A stretch of DNA of 64,000 nt from Antarcticirhabdus aurantiaca (GTDB lineage: Bacteria > Pseudomonadota > Alphaproteobacteria > Rhizobiales > Rhizobiaceae), in NCBI RefSeq assembly GCF_009765365.1, contig NZ_VTOM01000008.1, forward strand, positions 124,001 to 188,000. The letters run 5' to 3'. The translations under genes and the position numbers were made by a program. Below the pieces are notes generated by a model that was not told the DNA's origin, did not search any database, and saw nothing but the letters and a program-made list of their open reading frames with translations. This document shows, piece by piece, positions 53,628 to 61,824 of this stretch. The first letter of the stretch is position 1. Each line of letters opens with the position of its first letter.

Positions 53628-54938
53628 TCAGCGCGCCGCGCGGGTTCGCGCGAGCGGGATGAGGAGGAGGGCGACGAGCGTCACCGCCGCCGCGCCCGAC
53701 AGGTACCAGCCGACCGCGGCGATGCCGTGGTCGCGGGCGAGCGAAGTCGCGACGTAAGGGGCCAGCGAAGCGCCGACGATGCCGCCGAGATTGAAGGTCA
53801 TCGAGGCGCCGGTGTAGCGCACCGCCGTCGGGAAGAGCTCGGCGAGCGCCGTTCCGAGCGGGCCGTAGGTGAGGCCCATCAGCGCGAAGCCGACGATCAG
53901 GAACAGCCCGACCGAGACGGCCGTGCCAGCGCCGAAGAGCGGCGGGAAGGCGAAGCCGTAGGCGAGGATCGCGAGCGAGGCGCCGACGAGCACCGCGCGC
54001 TGGCCGTAGCGGTCGGCGAGCACGGCCGAGATCGGGATCGTCAGACCGAAGAACACGACGCCGAGCATCTGGAGCGGCAGGAACTGCTCGCGCGTGAAGC
54101 CGAGGGTGCCGGTGCCGTAGGACAGGGTGAACACCGTCATCAGGTAGAACAGCGTGAACGTCGCGAGCGCCCCGAGCGTGCCGAGGACGAGAAGGCCGAG
54201 ATGGCTGCCGAAGACGGTGGCGATCGGCACGCGCACGCGCTCGTGGCGGTCGATCGCCTTCTGGAAGGCGGGCGTCTCGTGGATCTTCAGGCGAACGTAG
54301 AGGCCGACGAAGACGAGGAGCGCGCTCGCCAGGAACGGCACGCGCCAGCCCCAGGCGAGGAAGTCGGCGTCCGACAGAAGCTCGACGAGGAGAAGGAAGC
54401 TGCCCGTGGCGCAGATGAAGCCGATCGGCGCGCCGAGCTGCGGGAACATGCCGTACCAGGCCTTCTTGCCCTCGGGCGCGTTCTCCGTCGCCAGCAGCAC
54501 CGCGCCGCCCCATTCGCCGCCGAGCCCGAGACCCTGGCCGAGACGGCAGAGCGCGAGAAGCAGGGGCGCGAGGATGCCGACCTGCGCGTAGGTCGGCAGG
54601 ACGCCGATGAGGACGGTGGAAACGCCCATGGTCATGAGCGCCGCGACGAGCGTCGCCTTGCGCCCGATCCGGTCACCGTAATGGCCGAAGATCGCCGCGC
54701 CGACGGGGCGCGCGAAGAAGGCGATGGCGAAGGTCGCGAAGGACTGGAGCGTCGCGCTGGTCGGATCCGAGGAGGGGAAGAACAGCGTCGGGAACACGAT
54801 CACCGCGGCGGTCGCGTAGATGTAGAAGTCGAAGAACTCGATCGTCGTGCCGATGAGGCTGGCGAAGAGGACGCGGGCCTTGGAGTTGACGGGCGCGGCG
54901 GCGCTCGCGCCGGAGGGCGCGGGAGACAGGGCTGACAC
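53628..54938 (-). CDS. MFS transporter, metabolite:proton symporter type
   Basis: A 436-residue carrier with 12 predicted helices. IGTTIEFFDFYIYATAAVIV, the loop GHYGDRIGRKATLVAALMTM and GLGLGGEWGGAVLLATENAP are signatures of the MHS (metabolite/H+ symporter) family that includes ProP, ShiA and alpha-ketoglutarate carriers. The substrate cannot be told. The start is probably GTG 54938. It is 93 bp from the nucleotidase on the same strand, without clear operon signals. Confidence 0.88.
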   Translation of the reverse strand: MSALSPAPSGASAAAPVNSKARVLFASLIGTTIEFFDFYIYATAAVIVFPTLFFPSSDPTSATLQSFATFAIAFFARPVGAAIFGHYGDRIGRKATLVAALMTMGVSTVLIGVLPTYAQVGILAPLLLALCRLGQGLGLGGEWGGAVLLATENAPEGKKAWYGMFPQLGAPIGFICATGSFLLLVELLSDADFLAWGWRVPFLASALLVFVGLYVRLKIHETPAFQKAIDRHERVRVPIATVFGSHLGLLVLGTLGALATFTLFYLMTVFTLSYGTGTLGFTREQFLPLQMLGVVFFGLTIPISAVLADRYGQRAVLVGASLAILAYGFAFPPLFGAGTAVSVGLFLIVGFALMGLTYGPLGTALAELFPTAVRYTGASMTFNLGGIVGASLAPYVATSLARDHGIAAVGWYLSGAAAVTLVALLLIPLARTRAAR

Positions 54939-55385
54939 GGAAGCGGGCTTTCACGGCATGGAACGGGGCGTAACGACCGTTACGCTTTTCGGCCTGCCGA
55001 TAGCACGCGCATGCTGCGATGCGCAAATCGAAGGGTTAAGTGGTTGACGGGGAGCGAGAAAAACCGAGTTCGCCGCCGCGACCCTCGCCAGCGTTCCGCG
55101 TCTCCACATCCTTACGAGGCGCCTTTCAGCTGCGCCTGCCTCCACCCCCTTCGTCATCCCGGGCTTGACCCGGGATCCATTCCAAATCGTCGAGTGGGGG
55201 CAGCGCGATAGGCCGGTGAGCGGGTGGCGTCGACCGGTTCTGCCATGACGGGCGCGGAGGCATGGATCCCGGGTCAAGCCCGGGATGACGAAGCGGAAAT
55301 GAGCAGAAGGAAAGGGACGGAGGAAAGGAAGAAGGGAAGAAGGGAGGGAATGGGGCCGGCGGACCGTAGTCCCCTCCCGAGCCCC
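54939..55385. other. spacer with repeat locus B
   Basis: No gene is seen in about 450 bases between the MFS gene and argB. The middle is occupied by an exact inverted repeat pair (55149-55180 and 55262-55293). No T-tract terminator for argB was found. Confidence 0.45.
55149..55293. repeat. pair of palindromic intergenic repeats, locus B
   Basis: The unit CGTCATCCCGGGCTTGACCC then GGGATCCA (55152-55179) is itself palindromic, and its exact reverse complement stands at 55263-55290. With flanks the two arms match over 32 bp (55149-55180 and 55262-55293). The 81 bases between them have no gene. The same unit, diverged, occurs at 49626-49746. Such palindromes are frequent between genes in this order of bacteria. 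Confidence 0.85.
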
Positions 55386-56288
55386 TCAGGGCACGATCAG
55401 CGTGCCGGCGCCGTGCTCGGTCAGGAGTTCCAGCAGCACCGCGTGGCGGGTCTTGCCGTTGAGGATGACGACGCCCTCGACGCCGCGCTCGATCGCCTCG
55501 ATGCAGGTCTCGACCTTGGGGATCATGCCGCCCGAGATCGTGCCGTCGGCGATCAGCGCCCGGGCCTGGGCGACGGACAGCTCCTTGATGAGCTGCTTGT
55601 CGGCGTCGAGGACGCCGGGCACGTCGGTGAGGAACAGGAGGCGCGAGGCCTGGAGGGCGCCGGCGATGGCGCCGGCGAAAGTGTCGGCGTTGATGTTGTA
55701 GGTGTGACCGTCGCGGCCGGGCGCGACCGGCGCGATCACCGGGATCATCTCGGAGCGGGCGAGGAGGTCGAGAAGCGTGCGGTCGACCTCGACGGGCTCG
55801 CCGACGAAGCCGAGGTCGAGCACGCGCTCGATGTTGGAATCGGGGTCGAGGTAGCGCTTCTCCGCCTTGCGGGCGAAGACCATGTTGCCGTCCTTGCCGC
55901 AGAGGCCGATGGCCCACTCGCCCTCGGCATTGATGAGGGCGACGATCTCCTTGTTGATGGAGCCCGCGAGGACCATCTCGACGATCTTCACCGTCGCCTC
56001 GTCGGTGACGCGAAGGCCCCCCTCGAAGCGCGATTCGATGCCCATCTGCTTGAGCATCGCGCCGATCTGCGGCCCCCCGCCGTGAACGACGATCGGGTTG
56101 ACGCCGGACTGCTTGAGAAGCGCGATGTCGCGGGCGAAGGCCTGGCCGAGCGACGGGTCGCCCATGGCGTGGCCGCCATACTTCACGACCACCGTCTTGT
56201 TCTCGTAGGCCTGCATGTAGGGCAGGGCTTCGGCGAGGACGTGCGCCCGCGCCTCGTTGGAATTCATCGCGACCGCGCCGTCACTCAT
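55386..56288 (-). CDS. argB: acetylglutamate kinase
   Basis: A 300-aa amino-acid kinase of arginine synthesis. [11 protein letters not shown] holds the phosphate-binding Lys, then [19 protein letters not shown] (substrate), [20 protein letters not shown] and [14 protein letters not shown] (nucleotide Lys). The N-terminal helix [18 protein letters not shown] is of the arginine-sensitive hexameric type, so feedback inhibition is likely. Start 56288 follows GGAGCTGAG. prpE on the same strand is 80 bp away. Confidence 0.95.
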   Translation of the reverse strand: MSDGAVAMNSNEARAHVLAEALPYMQAYENKTVVVKYGGHAMGDPSLGQAFARDIALLKQSGVNPIVVHGGGPQIGAMLKQMGIESRFEGGLRVTDEATVKIVEMVLAGSINKEIVALINAEGEWAIGLCGKDGNMVFARKAEKRYLDPDSNIERVLDLGFVGEPVEVDRTLLDLLARSEMIPVIAPVAPGRDGHTYNINADTFAGAIAGALQASRLLFLTDVPGVLDADKQLIKELSVAQARALIADGTISGGMIPKVETCIEAIERGVEGVVILNGKTRHAVLLELLTEHGAGTLIVP

Positions 56289-56368
56289 CCGCTCAGCTCC
56301 ATGGCTGCCAAACCGTCGGGGCGGCTTCTATCGGAGGACCGCGACAAACGGAATAAGTCAGCTTTGAC

Positions 56369-58267
56369 TTATCGGGCGAGGGCCTGTCGCACGAGGTCGA
56401 TGGCGGCGGGATCCTCGATCGTCGCGGGCATGTCGAAGCCTTCGCCCTCCGCCAGCGCCTTCATGGTGCGGCGCAGGAGCTTGCCCGAGCGCGTCTTGGG
56501 CAGCTTGTCGACCACGACCACGCGCCGGAAGGCGGCGACCGGGCCGATGCGGTCCCGCACGATGGCGACGACCTCGCCCTCCACGGCCTCGGGCGCCGCG
56601 CCGTTCTTCAGCACCACGAAGCCGCAGGGCACCTCGCCCTTGAGCGGGTCGCGCATGCCGATCACGGCGCATTCGGCGACGAGCGGGTGCGAGGCGACGG
56701 CCTCCTCCATCTCGCCGGTGGAGAGGCGATGGCCGGCGACGTTGATGACGTCGTCGGTGCGGCCCATCACGTAGAGGTAGCCGTCCGCGTCGAGGAAGCC
56801 GCCGTCGGAGGTGGAGTAATAGCCGGGCAGGGCGGCGAGGTAGCTTTCGCGGAAGCGCGCGTCGGCGTTCCAGAGCGTCGGCAGGGCGCCGGGCGGCAGC
56901 GGCAGGCGGATGGCGATCGCGCCCATCTCGCCGGGGGCAAGCGGCCGCCCGCCCTCGTCGAGGATCTCGACGCGGTAGCCGGGGAGGGCGACGCCGGGGC
57001 TGCCGTGCTTGACGGGCAGGAGGCCGAGCCCGAGCGGATTGGCCGCCACCGGCCAGCCTGTCTCGGTCTGCCACCAATGATCGATCACCGGCTTGTCCAG
57101 CGCGCCTTCCGCCCAGCGGATCGTGTCGGGATCGGCCCGCTCGCCCGCGAGATAAAGGGCTGCGAAGCGCGACAGGTCGAAGCGCTTCGGGAGCCGCCCC
57201 TCGCCGTCCTCCTTGCGGATGGCGCGGATGGCGGTCGGCGCGGTGAAGAGCACCTTGACGCCGTTCTCGGATATCACCCGCCAGTAGGTCGAGGCGTCCG
57301 GGGTTCCGACCGGCTTGCCCTCGAAGAGGATCGAGGTGCAGCCCTTCAGGAGCGGCCCGTAGACGATGTAGGAATGGCCGACCACCCAACCGACGTCGGA
57401 GGCCGCCCAGAAGGTCTCGCCGGCCTTGGTGCCGAAGACGGCCTCCATCGACCAGTGGAGCGAAACCATGTGCCCGCCATTGTCGCGCACCACGCCCTTC
57501 GGCTTGCCCGTCGTGCCGGAGGTGTAGAGGACGTAGAGAGGGTCGGTGGCGAGGACGTCCTCGCAAGGGCTTTCCTCGCCCGCGTCGATCCGCGCGAGTG
57601 CAGCTTCGCGAAGCGCGGCCCAGTCGTGGTCGAAGCCCGCCGTCAGGTCGCAGGGCCCCTGCGGGCGCTGGAGGACGATGGCCGCGTCCGGCTTGTGGGC
57701 GGCGAGCTCCACCGCCTTGTCGAGGAGCGGCTTGTAGTCGACGCGGCGCGCCGGTTCTATGCCGCAGGAGGCCGACAGGATCAGCTTCGGCTGGGCGTCG
57801 TCGATGCGCGCGGCGAGTTCGCGCGGGGCGAAGCCGCCGAAGACGACCGAATGGATCGCGCCGATGCGCGCGCAGGCGAGCATGGCCACCGCCGTTTCCG
57901 GCACCATCGGCATGTAGATCACCACGCGGTCGCCCTTGGCGACGCCGAAGCCGCGCAGCGTCAGGGCGAGCGCCTTCACCTCGCGCAGGAGCTCGGCATA
58001 GGTGAATGCGCGCTTGGTGCCGGTGACGGGCGAATCGTACTGGATCGCGACCTGTGCGCCGCGGCCGTTCGCGACGTGGCGGTCGAGCGCGTTGTGGCAG
58101 GTGTTGCAGAGCGCGTCCGGGAACCAGCGGCCGTAGACGCCGGCCGCGGGATCGAAGATGCGCTCGGGCTCGCGGAGCCAGTCGATGCCGCGCGCGGCTT
58201 CGCGCCAGAAGTTCTCCGGGTCGCGCTCCCAGGCAGCATAGGTCTCGGCGTAGCGGCTGCCGGTCAT
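56369..58267 (-). CDS. prpE: propionate-CoA ligase
   Basis: A 632-residue AMP-forming acyl-CoA synthetase. The nucleotide motif is YTSGTTGKPKGVVRDNGGH, where VVRD-N-GGH is typical for PrpE rather than acetyl-CoA synthetase, then WWQTETGWP and the acetylatable Lys in TRSGKLLRR. It activates propionate (and short acids) to the CoA ester in the cytoplasm. Start 58267 follows GGAGGAGAG. No methylcitrate genes are adjacent. It is divergent from the riboswitch-dadA unit. Confidence 0.9.
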   Translation of the reverse strand: MTGSRYAETYAAWERDPENFWREAARGIDWLREPERIFDPAAGVYGRWFPDALCNTCHNALDRHVANGRGAQVAIQYDSPVTGTKRAFTYAELLREVKALALTLRGFGVAKGDRVVIYMPMVPETAVAMLACARIGAIHSVVFGGFAPRELAARIDDAQPKLILSASCGIEPARRVDYKPLLDKAVELAAHKPDAAIVLQRPQGPCDLTAGFDHDWAALREAALARIDAGEESPCEDVLATDPLYVLYTSGTTGKPKGVVRDNGGHMVSLHWSMEAVFGTKAGETFWAASDVGWVVGHSYIVYGPLLKGCTSILFEGKPVGTPDASTYWRVISENGVKVLFTAPTAIRAIRKEDGEGRLPKRFDLSRFAALYLAGERADPDTIRWAEGALDKPVIDHWWQTETGWPVAANPLGLGLLPVKHGSPGVALPGYRVEILDEGGRPLAPGEMGAIAIRLPLPPGALPTLWNADARFRESYLAALPGYYSTSDGGFLDADGYLYVMGRTDDVINVAGHRLSTGEMEEAVASHPLVAECAVIGMRDPLKGEVPCGFVVLKNGAAPEAVEGEVVAIVRDRIGPVAAFRRVVVVDKLPKTRSGKLLRRTMKALAEGEGFDMPATIEDPAAIDLVRQALAR

Positions 58268-58462
58268 GGGCTCTCCTCCGCGGGCCCGCCGCGTTTGTGG
58301 CCGCCGCGCCTCCCAGCGCGGGCGGCCGCGCGAGCCCTCCTCACGCGCCAATCTACGGAAAGCGGCGAACAAGGAAAGGCGACGAAGGATCAAGGATCGC
58401 CATCGGGCGATAGAGAATCCCACTTGCCCGATCGGGACTTCGGGCGTATCATCTTTGCCATC

Positions 58463-58680
58463 GACGCCAAGCGGGAGAGACCGGCCCTTCGAGGCCGGCG
58501 CCGAAGGAGCAACCGCCCCGGAATCTCTCAGGCAAAAGGACCGCCTGGCGTCTGGTCTAAGTCCGAAGAGTGACGATGCGGGCGCGTGTCCGGATCGTCC
58601 GCCGAAGGAGAAAGCGGCAGACGGGAAATCCCTCCTGCGCCGTGAAGCTCTCAGGCCTCATGACGGGCGGGGCACCTTCA
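58463..58680 (+). ncRNA. tandem glycine riboswitch
   Basis: Two aptamers are recognisable. Aptamer 1 is closed by GACGCCA (58463-58469) with TGGCGTC (58546-58552) and holds GCCGAAGGAGCAA and GGAATCTCTCAGGCAAAAGG, the consensus core. Aptamer 2 (about 58564-58680) holds GCCGAAGGAGAAAGC and GTGAAGCTCTCAGGC. They are joined by a short linker, as in cooperative glycine sensors. The gene controlled is a D-amino acid dehydrogenase. Boundaries of aptamer 2 are approximate. Confidence 0.9.
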
Positions 58681-58689
58681 GTCGATCGA

Positions 58690-58718
58690 GGCGTTCTGCG
58701 GGCGGAGCCCCGAACGCC
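58690..58718 (+). promoter_or_regulatory. hairpin between riboswitch and dadA, possible expression platform
   Basis: GGCGTTC (58690-58696) pairs with GAACGCC (58712-58718), 16 bases before the dadA start. There is no T-tract after it, so control, if through this stem, is more likely at translation or by an alternative pairing with aptamer 2. This is an inference from position. Confidence 0.4.
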
Positions 58719-58734
58719 GGACAAGGACCCGTCC

Positions 58735-60024
58735 ATGACCAGCATCGCCGTCATCGGCGCCGGCATCACCGGCGTGACCACAGCTTATCAGCTCCTCGCC
58801 CGCGGCTTCGACGTGACGCTCTTCGAGCGGCACAACTCCGCCGCCATGGAGACCTCCTTCGCCAACGGGGGACAGCTCTCCGCCTCGAACGCCGAGGTCT
58901 GGAACCACCCCGCGACGTTCCTGAAGGGCATCAAGTGGATGCTCAAGAAGGACGCCCCGCTGCTGGTTCACCCGCAGCCGACCTGGCACAAGCTCTCCTG
59001 GATGGCCGAGTTCGTCGCCGCCGCGCGCTCCTACGAGGACAACACAGTGACGACCGTGCGCATGGCCATCGCCGCGCGCCGCCACCTCCTCGCCATGGCC
59101 GAGGCCGAAGGCATCGCATTCGACGCGGAAAAGCGCGGCATCCTCCACTTCTACGAGACCGCTCACGATTTCGAGCATGCCGGCCGCGTCAACGCGCTCC
59201 TGAAGAAGGGCGGCCTCGACCGGCGCGCCGTCTCGGCCGAGGAGGTCGCGCGCATCGAGCCGGCGCTGGCGAACGGCCGCTTCGTCGGCGGCTACTTCAC
59301 CGAAAGCGACTTCACCGGCGACATCCACCTCTACACGGTCGGTCTCGCCAAGGCGTGCCTGCGCCGCGGTGCCGTCATGCGGCTCGGCACCGAGGTCGCG
59401 AACCTCGCCCGCCTGCCGGACGGCGGCGTCGAAGTGGCGTTCCGTGCCGCGGGCTCGAACGCGACGGCGGACGCGCAGCGCTTCGACGCCGTGGTGGTGA
59501 CGGCGGGCGTCGCCTCGCGCCGCTTCGCCGCCATGCTCGGCGACCGCGTCAACATCTATCCCGTGAAGGGCTATTCGGTGACGCTGGAACTCGCCGACGA
59601 GGCGAGCCGCGCGGCGGCGCCCTGGGTCAGCCTCCTCGACGACAAGGCGAAGATCGTCACCAGCCGCCTCGGGCCGGACCGGCTGCGCATCGCCGGCACG
59701 GCCGAGTTCGCCGGCGAGGACCGCACCGTCCGGGACGCCCGCATCCGCCCGCTCGTCGCCTGGTCGGAGCGCCTCTTCCCCGGCATCCGTCCGGCCGCGA
59801 CCAACCCCTGGGCGGGCCTTCGTCCGATGATGCCGAACATGATGCCGCGCGTCGGCCGGGGTTCGCATCCCGGCGTCTTCTACAACACCGGCCACGGCCA
59901 TCTCGGCTGGACGCTGTCGGGCGCCACCGCGGACATGGTCGCCGCCGAGGTCGCCGCCGCCTTCGGGCGCACGCGCGTTCCCGGCTCGGCCGTCGGGGCC
60001 GGATCGCCGCTCGTCGCCGCCTGA
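58735..60024 (+). CDS. dadA: D-amino acid dehydrogenase (DadA-like)
   Basis: A 429-residue FAD oxidoreductase. SIAVIGAGITGVTTAYQLLA is the FAD-binding beta-alpha-beta, FERHNSAAMETSFANGGQL the DadA-type second motif, and NTGHGHLGWTLSGATADMVA the C-terminal FAD contact. It oxidises D-amino acids, or possibly glycine, to imino acids and passes electrons to the quinone pool. The glycine riboswitch in front suggests that glycine is sensed as substrate or signal. ATG 58735 follows AAGGACC. It seems to end at a hairpin (60055-60080). Confidence 0.9.
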   Translation: MTSIAVIGAGITGVTTAYQLLARGFDVTLFERHNSAAMETSFANGGQLSASNAEVWNHPATFLKGIKWMLKKDAPLLVHPQPTWHKLSWMAEFVAAARSYEDNTVTTVRMAIAARRHLLAMAEAEGIAFDAEKRGILHFYETAHDFEHAGRVNALLKKGGLDRRAVSAEEVARIEPALANGRFVGGYFTESDFTGDIHLYTVGLAKACLRRGAVMRLGTEVANLARLPDGGVEVAFRAAGSNATADAQRFDAVVVTAGVASRRFAAMLGDRVNIYPVKGYSVTLELADEASRAAAPWVSLLDDKAKIVTSRLGPDRLRIAGTAEFAGEDRTVRDARIRPLVAWSERLFPGIRPAATNPWAGLRPMMPNMMPRVGRGSHPGVFYNTGHGHLGWTLSGATADMVAAEVAAAFGRTRVPGSAVGAGSPLVAA

Positions 60025-60054
60025 CGCGCCGGCGACGTTTTCCCCGCGCAAGCC

Positions 60055-60080
60055 GACCGGCCGCATGATCGCGGCCGGTC
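60055..60080 (+). terminator. hairpin after dadA
   Basis: GACCGGCCGC (60055-60064), loop ATGATC, GCGGCCGGTC (60071-60080): a 10-bp perfect stem 30 bases after the dadA stop. No T-tract follows; an end of transcript is likely but not certain. The next gene starts 22 bases later. Confidence 0.5.
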
Positions 60081-60102
60081 GCAACAGCGGGGAGAAGCGT
60101 GC

Positions 60103-60939
60103 ATGACGATGATCGAGCCGGAGGTGATCGAGGCGGCGCGCCGCGTCGGCGCCGCGCGCGAACTGCCGCCCGAAGTCCTTCTCGCGGTCTCGCTTGTCGA
60201 GACCAATGCCGTCGCCCACGCGCGGGTCGGCGACCGGCGCGAGCCGCTGATCCGTTTCGAGGGCCACTACTTCGACCGCCGCCTCGGTGGCGAAGCGCGC
60301 GAGCGCGCCCGCGCCGCCGGCCTCGCGAGCCCGAGCGCCGGGGCCGTCGCCAACCCCGCCTCGCAGGCCGCGCGCTGGGCGCTGCTCGGCCGCGCCGCCG
60401 CGATCGATGCCGAGGCCGCCTATGCCTCGGTGTCCTGGGGGCTCGGCCAGGTCATGGGGGCGCACTGGCAGCGCCTCGGCTTCGCCAGCGCCCGGGCCTT
60501 GGCGGCACACGCGCGCTCGGGCACCCAAGGCCAGCTCGATCTGTGCGCGCGCTTTCTTCTCGCCGAAGACCTCGTCGACCGGCTCGTCGCGAAGGACTTC
60601 GCCGGCTTCGCGCGCCGCTACAACGGCCCGAACTACCGCACCAACCGCTACGACGAGAAGATCGAGGCCGCCTTGCGGCGCGCCGACGCCCTGCTCGATG
60701 CCGGACCCGCCGTCCCGGCGGCGGCCTTCGGGCGCGGCGCGCGCGGACAAGGGGTGTTCGACCTTCAGGAAGCCTTGGCCGAAGCCGGACACGGCTTGAG
60801 TGTCGACGGGGTGTTCGGGCCCGGCACGGAGACGGCCCTGCGCGCCTTCCAGGAGCGCCGCGGCCTGACACCCTCGGGCATCGCCGACGCGGCGACCCTG
60901 GCAGCGCTGGGCGGCGGACGGGAGGGCAGCTGCGGATAA
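60103..60939 (+). CDS. N-acetylmuramidase with peptidoglycan-binding domain
   Basis: A 278-aa cell-wall lytic enzyme. The N-terminal domain (about 1-190) carries LLAVSLVETNAVAH with the catalytic Glu, EPLIRFEGHYFDR and ASVSWGLGQVMGAHWQ, the pattern of the DUF3380 N-acetylmuramidase family of phage and prophage endolysins. The C-terminal part (GVFDLQEALAEAGHGLSVDG to FQERRGLTPSG) is a peptidoglycan-binding-1 domain. There is no signal peptide. ATG 60103 follows GGGGAGAAG. No holin or other phage gene is adjacent, so it may be a domesticated lysin or a GTA-release enzyme. Confidence 0.85.
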   Translation: MTMIEPEVIEAARRVGAARELPPEVLLAVSLVETNAVAHARVGDRREPLIRFEGHYFDRRLGGEARERARAAGLASPSAGAVANPASQAARWALLGRAAAIDAEAAYASVSWGLGQVMGAHWQRLGFASARALAAHARSGTQGQLDLCARFLLAEDLVDRLVAKDFAGFARRYNGPNYRTNRYDEKIEAALRRADALLDAGPAVPAAAFGRGARGQGVFDLQEALAEAGHGLSVDGVFGPGTETALRAFQERRGLTPSGIADAATLAALGGGREGSCG

Positions 60940-60949
60940 CGAAGCCGGC

Positions 60950-60989
60950 CCGATTCCCACTGTTGCCGGCCGGCGAAGGTGGGAATCGG
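60950..60989. repeat. 40-nt interrupted palindrome after the muramidase gene
   Basis: CCGATTCCCAC (60950-60960) and GTGGGAATCGG (60979-60989) form an 11-bp perfect stem. Between them lies GCCGGCCGGC, itself nearly palindromic, so the whole block could fold as one long hairpin. No T-tract. It may be another intergenic repeat family or a transcription end. Confidence 0.65.
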
Positions 60990-61089
60990 TTGCCGCCGGG
61001 GACGGCGGCCTTATGTCTGGAACGAACCCCGGATTGACGAACGCCGGCGCGGCCGTTCTCCGCCTCGCCGGCCTCATGCCGTTGGAGCC

Positions 61090-61824
61090 ATGTCGGAACC
61101 CGCGCCCTTCGACCCCGCCCGCCACGCCCTGTTCCTGGATTTCGACGGAACGCTCGCCCCGCTCGTCGCCGATCCCGGCGCCGTGCCGGTGACGCCGGCG
61201 CTCGTCTCCCGCCTCGGCGCAATCGCCCGGGAGACGAACGGCGCACTGGCGATCGTGTCCGGCCGGCGCATCGCCGATCTCGACCGCTTCCTCGCGCCGC
61301 TCGACTTCGCCGCGGCCGGTGTCCACGGGCTGGAGCGCCGGGCGCGACCGGGTGGCCGGGTGGAGAGCATCGCATCGCCCGAGGACCTCGACGACGTGCG
61401 CATGCGGCTTCGCGACGGCGTCGCGGCCGAGCCGCGGCTGGCGCTGGAGGACAAGGGCACGGCGCTCGTCCTGCATTATCGCACGGCGCCCGACCTCGCC
61501 GAGGCGGCCGCGCGGCTGATGGCCGAGGCGGTGACGGATCGCGAGGGACTGTCGGTGCTCCACGGCGACATGATCGTCGAAGTTCACCCCGCCGGCATGG
61601 ACAAGGGCGTCGCCGTCGCGGCCTTCATGGCCGAGGCGCCCTTTGCCGGGCGCGTGCCGGTCTATCTCGGCGACGACCGGACCGACGAGTTCGCGCTCGG
61701 CGTCGTGGAGGAGCGCGGCGGCCTCGCCGTCAAGGTCGGGCGGCACCCGAGTGTCGCGCGTCATCGCTTGGCGGACGTGTCGGCGGTCCATCGCTGGCTC
61801 GGCGTCGCGGAGGCCTCGCGATGA
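61090..61824 (+). CDS. otsB: trehalose-6-phosphate phosphatase
   Basis: A 244-residue HAD phosphatase. The nucleophile motif is ALFLDFDGTLAPLV, motif II VSGRRIADL, and the GDDRTDEFAL motif IV completes the site. It removes phosphate from trehalose 6-phosphate to give trehalose, an osmo- and desiccation protectant. ATG 61090 follows GGAG. The stop overlaps the otsA start (ATGA), so both enzymes are made from one message. Confidence 0.94.
   Translation: MSEPAPFDPARHALFLDFDGTLAPLVADPGAVPVTPALVSRLGAIARETNGALAIVSGRRIADLDRFLAPLDFAAAGVHGLERRARPGGRVESIASPEDLDDVRMRLRDGVAAEPRLALEDKGTALVLHYRTAPDLAEAAARLMAEAVTDREGLSVLHGDMIVEVHPAGMDKGVAVAAFMAEAPFAGRVPVYLGDDRTDEFALGVVEERGGLAVKVGRHPSVARHRLADVSAVHRWLGVAEASR

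Noticed and set aside
58678-61791. 1037-codon minus-strand ORF
   Set aside because: Antisense to dadA, the muramidase gene and otsB, with low-complexity Arg/Ala/Gly composition; a GC shadow.
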